Shown in pieces: positions 7,104-14,581 of a stretch of DNA of 15,290 nt (its first letter is position 1; each line of letters begins with the position of its first letter). The notes beneath the pieces are model-generated. The model was given only the letters and a program-made list of their open reading frames with translations. It searched no databases and was not told where the DNA came from. Made by a program: the position numbers and the translations under genes. Source of the DNA: Flavobacteriales bacterium UBA5692 (GTDB taxonomy: Bacteria; Bacteroidota; Bacteroidia; Flavobacteriales_D; Sanyastnellaceae); contig DIHQ01000140.1 of NCBI GenBank assembly GCA_002420235.1, positions 618 to 15,907 on the forward strand, written 5' to 3'.

Positions 7104-8095
7104 CGGCGACAACAGTTCTCGCTACTTTATTTTTCATTTTTGCAACGGTCATCGTCATAAAAGGTGTCCGAATTGTGCGTCAAAGCGAATCCATGGTGAT
7201 TGAGCGGTTGGGCAAGTATCGTACGACCCTTGATGCAGGCATTAATGTCATTATACCCATCATCGATCGTCCACGTGAAATTGTATGGCGGATCATTGCA
7301 GAACGACCCAATGGACAAAAGGTAGTTCAATACAAATTGAAGGATCGTGTGGATTTAAGGGAAACGGTTTTCGACTTTCCAAAACAAGGAGTTATCACAA
7401 AAGATAACGTCGTGACAGAGATCAACGCATTGATTTACTTCCAAATCACTGACCCTGTTAAAGCGGTGTATGAAATTAATAACCTTCCCAACGCGATTGA
7501 AAAATTGACCCAAACTACGTTGCGAAATGTAATTGGTGAATTGGAATTGGATGAGTGCCTTACTTCCCGAGATACCATCAATATGAAACTTCGCTCCATT
7601 CTAGACGAAGCAACCAATAAATGGGGGGTCAAAGTGAACCGCGTCGAATTGCAAGATATCAATCCCCCCGTGGACATTAAAGAAGCCATGGAGAAGCAAA
7701 TGCGCGCAGAACGCACCCGTCGTGCACAAATTATTGAAGCTGAAGGAACCAAGCGTGCTGCAATTTTGGAAGCAGAGGGTCAGAAAGGTGCAGATATCAA
7801 CCAAGCCGAGGGTGAAAAGCAGGCTCGTATTCTCAGGGCAGAAGGTGAAGCTACCGCAAGGTTGGCAGTTGCTCAAGCAGAAGCAGAAGCCATTCTAAAA
7901 ATTGCGGCCGCCGTTGCTGATACCAAGGCCGATCCTACACAGTACTTGATTGCTGTGAAGTACATCGAGACAATCGAAGAAGTGCTGAAAGAAGGTGGAA
8001 CAGGCAGCAAAACAGTTTTTATGCCTTATGAAGCGAGCGGTTTAATGAGCAGTGTGGGTGGTTTGAAGGAGTTGATGAACGCGACCTCTGACTGA
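7100..8095 (+). CDS. SPFH/band 7 (paraslipin-type) membrane scaffold protein
   Basis: A 331-residue stomatin-like protein anchored by one N-terminal hydrophobic segment (about 4-22). The SPFH domain follows (about 23-190): IVRQSESMVIERLGKY, VITKDNVVTEINALIYFQI, IGELELDECL and WGVKVNRVELQDI are typical of the slipin/paraslipin group. Residues about 195-265 form an Ala/Glu-rich coiled coil with repeated AEG units (IIEAEGTKRA, ILEAEGQKGA, QAEGEKQARI, RAEGEAT), as in other slipins. The C-terminal tail IETIEEVLKEG and FMPYEASGL is also typical. Such proteins oligomerise and organise membrane microdomains, often with NfeD, encoded here immediately upstream with a 4-base overlap. The E. coli relative is QmcA; a HflK/HflC identity is less likely because only one gene is present. 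Confidence 0.92.
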   Translation: MTATTVLATLFFIFATVIVIKGVRIVRQSESMVIERLGKYRTTLDAGINVIIPIIDRPREIVWRIIAERPNGQKVVQYKLKDRVDLRETVFDFPKQGVITKDNVVTEINALIYFQITDPVKAVYEINNLPNAIEKLTQTTLRNVIGELELDECLTSRDTINMKLRSILDEATNKWGVKVNRVELQDINPPVDIKEAMEKQMRAERTRRAQIIEAEGTKRAAILEAEGQKGADINQAEGEKQARILRAEGEATARLAVAQAEAEAILKIAAAVADTKADPTQYLIAVKYIETIEEVLKEGGTGSKTVFMPYEASGLMSSVGGLKELMNATSD

Positions 8096-8102
8096 TATCG
8101 CC

Positions 8103-9176
8103 GTGCTCGTTCAAACCCATTTCCCCCGTAAGTTAACGCACACCCGGTACGACCAGTACTTAGCTTCCGGATGGTTTCGTGGTGCTGTAATGCTCTACAA
8201 AATGGATCTGCTTTGCATCGAAGCAAATGTCTACTCGGTGGTCAACATTCGATTGGACTTGCGCAAGCATGAACTGAGCAAATCACAACGTAAAATCAAG
8301 CGAAAAGTCGAAAAACGATTCACTGTCGCCATTGGACCAGCGAAAATCAGCCAAAGCCGTCAACGACTTTACACCGCACACAAGGTGCGGTTCAAAGGAT
8401 TCATCCATGATACTTTAGACGAGTATCTGCATGCAGGTTTCCACTCTACGGTTTTCGACACACAAGAAGTCTGTGTCTACGACGGAGATCGTCTGATTGC
8501 CGTATCATTTTTCGACCTAGGAGATCGTTCAATGGCATCTTTACTTGCCCTGTATGATTCAGAATACAGCGAATACAGCCTTGGAATGTATACAATGCTG
8601 AAAGAAATAGAATACGGACGACACACAGGACGAAAATGGTATTACCCGGGCTATGTATTGGATCTTCCTTCGGCATTCGATTACAAATTGAAGCTCGGCG
8701 AAATGGAGTACTACACACCTAACAAGCGGTGGGGAAAGTATCAGAATTTCAAGAAAGAGCAAAGTGTTGCACACAGACTTCGCAAGGCGATGTATCAATT
8801 AAAAGACGCACTGCACGAGGAAAAAATTCCTCACAAAACCTGGTATTACCCCTATTTTAGTATGGGGTACATGCCTTTGTGGAAAGACCGCTTCTTGCAT
8901 CTACCATGGATTTTCGAGCTCGGGTATGATTTAGATGGAATGTGCGTGGTAGGTTACTGCGCCGAGCATGATAAGTATGTTCTGTCCCACGTGAATCCTT
9001 GTCCAGATGAACAGCACTTCATCAATATGGAACAGGCAAGGGAGTTTGATGATCATCAAACATACCTGGCGCACCTCATGGAGTACGGTGTCCCCATCGC
9101 CTCAGGGTGCCTAACAGAGACATTGAGAGACATTCAAATGTGGTCTACTCGTATCGATAAAATACCACCTGTATGA
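8103..9176 (+). CDS. ATE/Bpt-like aminoacyl-tRNA-protein transferase homologue with C-terminal extension
   Basis: A 357-residue protein resembling arginyl/leucyl-tRNA-protein transferases, which add an amino acid to protein N-termini to create N-degrons. The C-terminal transferase (GNAT-fold) pattern is clear: VYDGDRLIAVSFFDLG (125-140), then SLGMYTMLKEIEYGR (159-173), KWYYPGYV (178-185) and FDYKLKLGEMEYY (192-204), followed by KRW, in the same order as bacterial Bpt. The N-terminal part keeps YLASGWFRG (19-27) and LSKSQRKIKRK (58-68). The CxxCxxC-type cluster expected between them is missing: only Cys38 lies there. Residues about 220-357 form an extension, absent from typical Bpt (about 235 residues), which I do not recognise. 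The start codon is GTG, 7 bases after the SPFH gene; the end overlaps xth by 4 bases. Activity and tRNA choice are unknown. Confidence 0.75.
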   Translation: MLVQTHFPRKLTHTRYDQYLASGWFRGAVMLYKMDLLCIEANVYSVVNIRLDLRKHELSKSQRKIKRKVEKRFTVAIGPAKISQSRQRLYTAHKVRFKGFIHDTLDEYLHAGFHSTVFDTQEVCVYDGDRLIAVSFFDLGDRSMASLLALYDSEYSEYSLGMYTMLKEIEYGRHTGRKWYYPGYVLDLPSAFDYKLKLGEMEYYTPNKRWGKYQNFKKEQSVAHRLRKAMYQLKDALHEEKIPHKTWYYPYFSMGYMPLWKDRFLHLPWIFELGYDLDGMCVVGYCAEHDKYVLSHVNPCPDEQHFINMEQAREFDDHQTYLAHLMEYGVPIASGCLTETLRDIQMWSTRIDKIPPV

Positions 9177-9949
9177 AATTGTATACCTGGAATGTGAATG
9201 GCATCCGCGCAGTGGTGAAAAAAGAATTTGGAACAATCGTCAAAAATTTAGACCCTGACGTTCTGGGTCTCCAGGAAACCAAAGCACAAGACGACCAAGT
9301 ACGCGAAGCACTTGCTGGGTTAGGGGGTCTATCTGGGTATAAGCTATACTCAAGCTCAGCCATTAAAAAAGGATACTCAGGAACAGCAATTTTGACCAAA
9401 ACCACTCCTATTTCTGTCGCGGCCGGAATTGGCATCGATGAATTGGATCAAGAAGGGCGTCTCTTGTGCGCTGAGTTCGAATCGTTTTTTTACATTACCG
9501 TGTACACGCCCAATTCCTCTTCTGGACTTAAACGTCTTCCCTTTCGAAAGCGATGGGACGAAGCTTTTCTCGATTACATTCAACGACTTGATTCCTCGAA
9601 GCCAGTCGTCGTGACCGGAGATTTGAATGTTGCTCACCAAGCTATAGACTTGGCTCGTCCAGATTCCAATTACAATAAGACACCTGGTTACACACAAGAT
9701 GAAATTGACGGAATAAGTAAGCTGATCGATAATGCCCAGTTAATTGATACGTGGCGGAATGCACATCCTGGAGAAATTGGTTATTCCTGGTGGAGCTACC
9801 GTGGTGGAGCAAGAGAAAAAAACATAGGCTGGAGGTTGGATTATATCCTTGTCAGTGAGCGATTGAATTCCCGCGTCCACTCCCCAACAATCCACAGTGA
9901 TGTATTCGGATCTGATCATTGCCCTGTATCTGTGGAAATCGCAATCTGA
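9173..9949 (+). CDS. xth: Exodeoxyribonuclease III / AP endonuclease
   Basis: A 258-residue member of the exonuclease III family, which cuts DNA 5' of abasic sites and trims 3' ends in base excision repair. Catalytic residues are visible in order: WNVNGIRA (Asn7), LQETKAQ (Glu35), VYTPNS (Tyr111), TGDLNVAH (Asp150, Asn152), the SWWSYRGGAR loop (205-214), WRLDYILVS (Asp223) and GSDHCPV (Asp248, His249). The size matches single-domain ExoA/Xth enzymes. The ATG overlaps the stop of the ATE/Bpt-like gene (ATGA), so the two are almost certainly co-transcribed. The symbol could equally be exoA. No hairpin terminator was seen after the stop; the next 89 bases are AT-rich. Confidence 0.95.
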   Translation: MKLYTWNVNGIRAVVKKEFGTIVKNLDPDVLGLQETKAQDDQVREALAGLGGLSGYKLYSSSAIKKGYSGTAILTKTTPISVAAGIGIDELDQEGRLLCAEFESFFYITVYTPNSSSGLKRLPFRKRWDEAFLDYIQRLDSSKPVVVTGDLNVAHQAIDLARPDSNYNKTPGYTQDEIDGISKLIDNAQLIDTWRNAHPGEIGYSWWSYRGGAREKNIGWRLDYILVSERLNSRVHSPTIHSDVFGSDHCPVSVEIAI

Positions 9950-10009
9950 ATCACTTGCAAAAAATCAAAGTCCACAAGTAAAGTTTTCAAGAAATAAGGC
10001 CTGCGTTTT

Positions 10010-10035
10010 TTTTGTTTTGTTTCATCAAAACAGAA
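10010..10035 (+). repeat. Inverted repeat (possible 5' leader hairpin) before the lamin-tail gene
   Basis: TGTTTTG (10013-10019) and CAAAACA (10026-10032) are perfect inverted copies with a 6-base loop, and the stem can extend three more pairs outward, including one G-T pair. It ends just before the ATG at 10039. A run of eight T (10006-10013) precedes rather than follows it on the plus strand, so it does not look like a terminator of xth. It may fold in the leader of the downstream mRNA. Confidence 0.35.
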
Positions 10036-10038
10036 CGC

Positions 10039-10713
10039 ATGAGGATAAACATTACAGGGTTGGCCACCCTTATTTTCTTAGCCATTTCGCAGTCGTTAAG
10101 CGCTCAATGCACTGGTGATTTGAATCATGATTTGAAAGTTGATTTGCTCGACCTGCTCAGCTTGTTAATGCATTACGGAGACAGCTGCAATGGACCGTTC
10201 GCCCCCTTTCCTCAATTGCACATATCTGAAATTCATTACAACCCAAACTCCACGCAAGGAAATGATAGTGATTGGGAATTTTTAGAATTGTACAATCCCA
10301 ACAGCGAATCCATTCCTCTCGTAGGTTGGCGAATCTCCAACGCAATTTCTGTAATCTTCGAAGTCAACGATACCATTCCAGCTCTCAGTTTCTTCACCGT
10401 TGCCCGTAACTTGGACTCGCTTGGAACTGTGTTACCTGAAAACGCGCACAGTAAACAGTGGAATAGTGGCGAAGGTCTAAACAATTCTGGAGAGACTATT
10501 GAGCTTTTGTCTCCTGATGACGTCATCAACGTCGCAGTAGCATACGAGGACAACGACGGGTGGTCGGAAGAACCAGATGGTCAAGGCCCAAGTCTTGAAT
10601 GGTTCGATGTGGGCTTACCCAATGAAGCTTCAGACTCTTGGACCTATTCTTTGTATTTCGGAGGTACGCCGGGAACTCCAAACAGTACTTGGGGCCTTTC
10701 AGATCCGGAATGA
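10039..10713 (+). CDS. Secreted protein with dockerin-like calcium loop and lamin-tail domain
   Basis: A 224-residue predicted secreted protein. Residues 1-22 form a signal peptide (charged start, hydrophobic core TGLATLIFLAI, cut after SLSA). Directly after it comes a single dockerin/EF-hand-like loop, GDLNHDLKVDLLDLL (26-40), with Asp27, Asn29, Asp31, Lys33, Asp35 and Asp38 at the usual spacing, flanked by Cys24 and Cys50. Residues about 60-220 match the lamin-tail (LTD) fold: LHISEIHYNP, WEFLELYNPNSESIPLVGW, then LNNSGETIELLS and the closing GGTPGTPN. No C-terminal type IX sorting domain is visible; the protein stops at once after the LTD. ATG 10039 was chosen because it begins the signal peptide. 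Binding partner and role are unknown. The gene converges on the maltose phosphorylase gene with 28 bases between them. Confidence 0.8.
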   Translation: MRINITGLATLIFLAISQSLSAQCTGDLNHDLKVDLLDLLSLLMHYGDSCNGPFAPFPQLHISEIHYNPNSTQGNDSDWEFLELYNPNSESIPLVGWRISNAISVIFEVNDTIPALSFFTVARNLDSLGTVLPENAHSKQWNSGEGLNNSGETIELLSPDDVINVAVAYEDNDGWSEEPDGQGPSLEWFDVGLPNEASDSWTYSLYFGGTPGTPNSTWGLSDPE

Positions 10714-10741
10714 ATGATTAAAGGAGGCTTCCACGCCCAGT

Positions 10742-13027
10742 TCAACTTAGCCCAATAACCTCACCATTGACCTCCACATCAATGGGCTCACCATAGATTA
10801 AAGAGACATGGGTGCCTCGATTGGAAACCAAAATATCGAGTAACCGGTTTCGAAAGTAAATTTTAAAACGCAGGCTCCTCCAAGACTTAGGAAGTTTTCC
10901 TTCAAAACATGGCTTTCCATCACGGACTCTGAATCCGCCAAAGCCTTCAACAATAGCCAGCCATGTTCCTGCCATTGAAGTGATATGAAGCCCTTCGTTT
11001 ACCTCCTTGTTGTAGTCATCAAGATCTAGACGCGAAGTTCTGAGATAGTGCTCGTACGCGTCATTCATGAGATCAAGGCGGGAAGCGATGATGGAATGAA
11101 CACAAGGTGAAAGGCTGGATTCATGTACCGTTTTCGGCTCATAAAAATCATAATTGGCCCGATGGGTACTGCGCTCAAAGTTGTCCCAGAAGAAATAGAG
11201 GCCCTGCAATACATCGGGTTGTTTGATAAAAATCGAACGCAAGATTCGATCCCAGCTCCATTTCTGGTTTATAGGCCGTTGTTCATCTGTTAAATCGTCA
11301 ACTGAAAGCTGCTCCTTATCCATGAATCCATCCTGTTGCAACCACACCTCTGTTCCTTCCAATTGAGGCAAGAAAATCTGATCAGGAATCGTTGACCAAG
11401 CTTTAAACGTTCGCTTCTCGTCAAGATCATACTCAGCGGTCAGTTTTACCCAATCATCAGGGTGTTCCATTTTTATCCACTTGGCTACTTCAAGCGCGTA
11501 ACGCATGCACCAAGCCGAGAGGTAGTTGGTGTACCAGTTGTTGTTGACATTATTCTCGTACTCATTGGGTCCAGTGACACCAAGAATGACGTAGGCCCTT
11601 TTCTGCACCGACCATTGAACTCGTTGTTCCCAAAAACGAGCCACACCAAGGAGAACTGAAAATCCATGTGTTCTGAGATAATCTTTATCTCCAGTATAAT
11701 TGACATAATTCCAAATGGCAAAGGATATAGCACCGTTTCGGTGGATTTCTTCAAACGTGATTTCCCATTCGTTGTGACATTCTTCCCCGTTCATCGTGAC
11801 CATGGGATACAATGCTGCACCACCCGAAAAACCTAATTTCTCCGCGTTCTCAACCGCTCTTTGGAAGTGGTTAAATCGGTATATCAATAACTGTCGAGCA
11901 ACTTGTTCTGGATGACTTGCGAGGAAAAAAGGGATACAATACGCTTCCGTATCCCAATAACAAGCTCCACCATATTTCTCACCGGTAAATCCTTTTGGGC
12001 CAATATTCAATCTGGCATCATCCCCTCGGTAAGTTTGATTTAAATGAAAAATATTAAATCGGATGGCCTGCTGGGATTTGATATCACCATCAATTTCAAC
12101 GTCCGCATGCTGCCAGATGCGATCCCAAGCTAGACGATGAGCGTGAACGAGCGATTCCCAACCGGATTTTTCTGCTTCTTCACTATGAGCACAGGCACTC
12201 TCCACCAAATCTTCTTCTGCATGCTGCATTGTCGTGCAAATACCAACGTATTTTTCAATCGTCAAGACTTGACCTTGTTTTAGATTGGCCTCAAAAGCAA
12301 TACCCACGCGTTCAGAATTGGATTCGACTTTGGATTGGCTGCACTCCTTCTTCTCTCTATCGTCCAATGTGTATGCCGCCACGGTCATCGCAAACGCAGT
12401 TCCAAAATGAGTTTTGTTCGTTTCGGCACGAACGTAAGCTTGTCGTGGACCTCGATGTTTCGCCTCATGAACAACCCAAAATGCATCATCCCAATTGGAA
12501 TCCAAATTGGTAACACACGCGTTTATATAGGGAATAAGCTGAACTGGACAATCTTTAGCTTTGATGGTATATCGCAGGCATCCCAATTCTGGGTTGTGCA
12601 TGGAACAAAAGCGTTCAGCTTTAACTTGGACTGAAGAGCCGCTTTCCAAGGTACACGTAAAGGAGCGTTTCAACACGCCGTCTTTCATGTTCAACTCCCA
12701 GGCAAAATGGTCAACCGATTGAGCTCGAGCTAAGTCCAATGTCTCTCCGCCAACTTTTACATCGACACCAATCCAATTCGCAGAATTCAAAACCTTAGCG
12801 AAGTACTCTGGGTATCCATTTTTCCACCATCCTACTCTCGTTTTGTCCGGATAATAGACCCCTGCTAAGTAAGAGCCTTGCAATGAAGAACCAGAATAAG
12901 CTTCTTCAAAGTTTGCACGCTGGCCCATTCTTCCATTACCAATGGACAATACGGACTCAAAACCTTCAATTTGTTCAGGATCCCATGTCGCAAGCTTCAA
13001 TTTCCAAGGGTCGATAATGCCTGCCAT
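10742..13027 (-). CDS. mapA: Maltose phosphorylase (GH65)
   Basis: A 761-residue inverting phosphorylase of family GH65, predicted to split maltose with phosphate into glucose and beta-D-glucose 1-phosphate in the cytosol. The stretch GVTGPNEYENNVNNNWYTN holds the catalytic acid, Glu489 here, and closely matches known maltose phosphorylases. Other blocks are ESVLSIGNGRMGQRANFEE near the N-terminus, GGACYWDTEAYCIPFF before the (alpha/alpha)6 barrel, and HESSLSPCVHS (from His635), which contributes to phosphate binding. The length is typical. No signal peptide is present. pgmB lies 16 bases upstream and a sugar kinase precedes that, so the product is handled by its operon neighbours. Trehalose or kojibiose phosphorylase are related alternatives, but the active-site sequence favours maltose. 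Confidence 0.9.
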   Translation of the reverse strand: MAGIIDPWKLKLATWDPEQIEGFESVLSIGNGRMGQRANFEEAYSGSSLQGSYLAGVYYPDKTRVGWWKNGYPEYFAKVLNSANWIGVDVKVGGETLDLARAQSVDHFAWELNMKDGVLKRSFTCTLESGSSVQVKAERFCSMHNPELGCLRYTIKAKDCPVQLIPYINACVTNLDSNWDDAFWVVHEAKHRGPRQAYVRAETNKTHFGTAFAMTVAAYTLDDREKKECSQSKVESNSERVGIAFEANLKQGQVLTIEKYVGICTTMQHAEEDLVESACAHSEEAEKSGWESLVHAHRLAWDRIWQHADVEIDGDIKSQQAIRFNIFHLNQTYRGDDARLNIGPKGFTGEKYGGACYWDTEAYCIPFFLASHPEQVARQLLIYRFNHFQRAVENAEKLGFSGGAALYPMVTMNGEECHNEWEITFEEIHRNGAISFAIWNYVNYTGDKDYLRTHGFSVLLGVARFWEQRVQWSVQKRAYVILGVTGPNEYENNVNNNWYTNYLSAWCMRYALEVAKWIKMEHPDDWVKLTAEYDLDEKRTFKAWSTIPDQIFLPQLEGTEVWLQQDGFMDKEQLSVDDLTDEQRPINQKWSWDRILRSIFIKQPDVLQGLYFFWDNFERSTHRANYDFYEPKTVHESSLSPCVHSIIASRLDLMNDAYEHYLRTSRLDLDDYNKEVNEGLHITSMAGTWLAIVEGFGGFRVRDGKPCFEGKLPKSWRSLRFKIYFRNRLLDILVSNRGTHVSLIYGEPIDVEVNGEVIGLS

Positions 13028-13043
13028 AACAAACTACTAAAAA

Positions 13044-13697
13044 TTACAAAAGTGCTTTGAGACCATCCCAAGTGAGACCATCAAAACCAGCAATAACTGC
13101 ATCTGCTTTTGATAACGCAGCTAAACTTCCAATGCCAATCACTGGAAATCCACCTGCCTTTGCGGCGTCAATACCCGATTGAGCATCTTCAAAAACTAGG
13201 CAATATTCTGGTTCAATCCCAAGGGCCTTTGCGCCCAGGATGAACACCTCAGGATCCGGCTTTGATAAGGTAATGTGATTGCCATCGACCAAGGCATCAA
13301 ACTGGTCCATTAAATTCAACCGCCTGAGTATCATTTCTGCATTTTTTGAAGATGAACCCAAGGCTACTTTTATCCCCTTTGATTTAAGGATTTCCATGAA
13401 ATCCATAACCCCTGGGAGTACATCCATTGGGGTGATATTTCCAACAAGTTTTAAGTAATGCGCATTTTTTGTCTCCATCAAGCGCAATTTTGTCTCTGAA
13501 TCCAAGACCATCCCTCCTATGTTTAAGATGTATTCTAAGCTATCGAGGCGGGACAAACCCTTCAACGCTTCATTGTGTTCATCTGCAAACGGTATACCGA
13601 TCTCATCTGCTAGTTGACACCATGCTATGAAGTGGTGTGACGCTGTATCAATAATCACCCCATCCAAATCAAATATGCATGCGCGTATTTTCTTCAT
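13044..13697 (-). CDS. pgmB: Beta-phosphoglucomutase
   Basis: A 217-residue HAD-family enzyme converting beta-glucose 1-phosphate to glucose 6-phosphate. The nucleophile and acid-base pair are Asp10 and Asp12 in FDLDGVI. The cap residues in GLSRLDSLEYIL (Arg50) match the beta-PGM GVSRxDSL motif. GSSSKNA (114-120, Lys118), LSKPDPEVF (Lys147) and FEDAQSGI (Glu170, Asp171) complete the active site. ATG 13697 was preferred to the TTG at 13700; the ATG shares its A with the stop of the upstream kinase gene (TGATG), implying translational coupling. It acts directly on the product of the phosphorylase encoded 16 bases downstream, which makes the specific assignment to pgmB safer than for an isolated HAD protein. 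Confidence 0.94.
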   Translation of the reverse strand: MKKIRACIFDLDGVIIDTASHHFIAWCQLADEIGIPFADEHNEALKGLSRLDSLEYILNIGGMVLDSETKLRLMETKNAHYLKLVGNITPMDVLPGVMDFMEILKSKGIKVALGSSSKNAEMILRRLNLMDQFDALVDGNHITLSKPDPEVFILGAKALGIEPEYCLVFEDAQSGIDAAKAGGFPVIGIGSLAALSKADAVIAGFDGLTWDGLKALL

Positions 13698-14557
13698 CAA
13701 ACATTGAGAATGTACTTCAAATGGTATTCGGCCAATCCGTCAATTGGTCGCTTAATGATTTGTCCGACTGCAATGCCTTCCCGTTCGCATACGTGACACA
13801 GCACCGGTTGAAAATGATAGGCCACTGAACCCACAAAATGGACAGGAACATTCTGGTAGTTCTCGTAACATTTAACATGCACGTCAACGAAAGCTTGAAA
13901 ACCTTCTTCCAGTAATGAAATAATCTGGGGAACCTCTTGGTGTCGGGCTATGAAAGTCATGAAGGATGCAAGGAAAACGTTGGCATCAGGTTCTTGGTAA
14001 ACTCGGTTGACAATGTCATCTTTACTAAAGCCAAAGGTGCTAACGAAATCGGCTTCAACAATTGGATCGAGTTTTTGATACAAGTGAAGGGCTAATAGAC
14101 GTTTGCCGAACCAAGAACCGCTGGCCTCGTCCCCGAGAATGTAGGCCAAGGCCGGTACTTTTTCCGAAGTCACATCTCCATCGAAATAGCAAGAGTTTGA
14201 TCCAGTGCCGATAATGCAGGTAATGGCAGGCTCACCTGCATAAGTGCTGTACGCGGCAGCATCTAAATCGTGACCTACGTGAACATTTGCTGCTGAAAAG
14301 ACGCGATTTAATCCGCTCTGGATAATTTTGCAAAGTACTGCTGAACTGCTCCCCGCACCATAGAAATATACTTTCGACACTTCTCCTGCGATAGCAGCGG
14401 CATCTTCAGATTCGCGCATTTTGGACTCTACTAAGTCTGCATCATGGAAATAAGGATTGAATCCCATGGTGTGAAATTCGTTCAGGATTTTACCCTGTTC
14501 ATCAATCACCATCCAATCACATTTGGTGGAACCGCTATCTGCTATTAAGATTTTCAA
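13697..14557 (-). CDS. BadF/BadG-type sugar kinase (candidate glucokinase)
   Basis: A 286-residue ASKHA-fold kinase of the BadF/BadG/BcrA/BcrD group, usually annotated as N-acetylglucosamine kinase or simply ATPase in Bacteroidota. ATP-site motifs are ADSGSTKCDW (6-15, phosphate 1), IIGTGSNSCYFDG (115-127, phosphate 2) and LGDEASGSWFGKRLL (141-155); HDLDAAAY (96-103) supplies the likely catalytic Asp. VHFVGSVAY near 245 is the adenosine-contacting block. The start codon is TTG: in-frame stops lie just upstream and no ATG is available. It overlaps pgmB by one base and follows gapA by 24 bases. Next to maltose phosphorylase, whose other product is free glucose, a glucose kinase role is the simplest inference. 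N-acetylglucosamine or glucosamine remain possible substrates. Confidence 0.85.
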   Translation of the reverse strand: MKILIADSGSTKCDWMVIDEQGKILNEFHTMGFNPYFHDADLVESKMRESEDAAAIAGEVSKVYFYGAGSSSAVLCKIIQSGLNRVFSAANVHVGHDLDAAAYSTYAGEPAITCIIGTGSNSCYFDGDVTSEKVPALAYILGDEASGSWFGKRLLALHLYQKLDPIVEADFVSTFGFSKDDIVNRVYQEPDANVFLASFMTFIARHQEVPQIISLLEEGFQAFVDVHVKCYENYQNVPVHFVGSVAYHFQPVLCHVCEREGIAVGQIIKRPIDGLAEYHLKYILNV

Positions 14558-14581
14558 AACTGAACGATTTAGTCAGATTGA

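Noticed and set aside
7739..7875. Repeated AEG-containing units in the SPFH gene as a DNA repeat
   Set aside because: The repetition is at protein level, typical of the coiled coil in slipins, and the DNA copies have diverged in codon use.
10006..10013. Run of eight T after xth as a possible terminator
   Set aside because: No GC-rich stem precedes it; the only clear hairpin lies after the T-run, so an intrinsic terminator for the coaE-xth run is not supported.
10714..10741. Gap between the lamin-tail and maltose phosphorylase genes as a bidirectional terminator
   Set aside because: Only 28 bases, with an imperfect GGAGGCTTCC element and no stable stem or flanking T-runs. AAAGGAGG there resembles a ribosome-binding site, but no plus-strand gene follows it.
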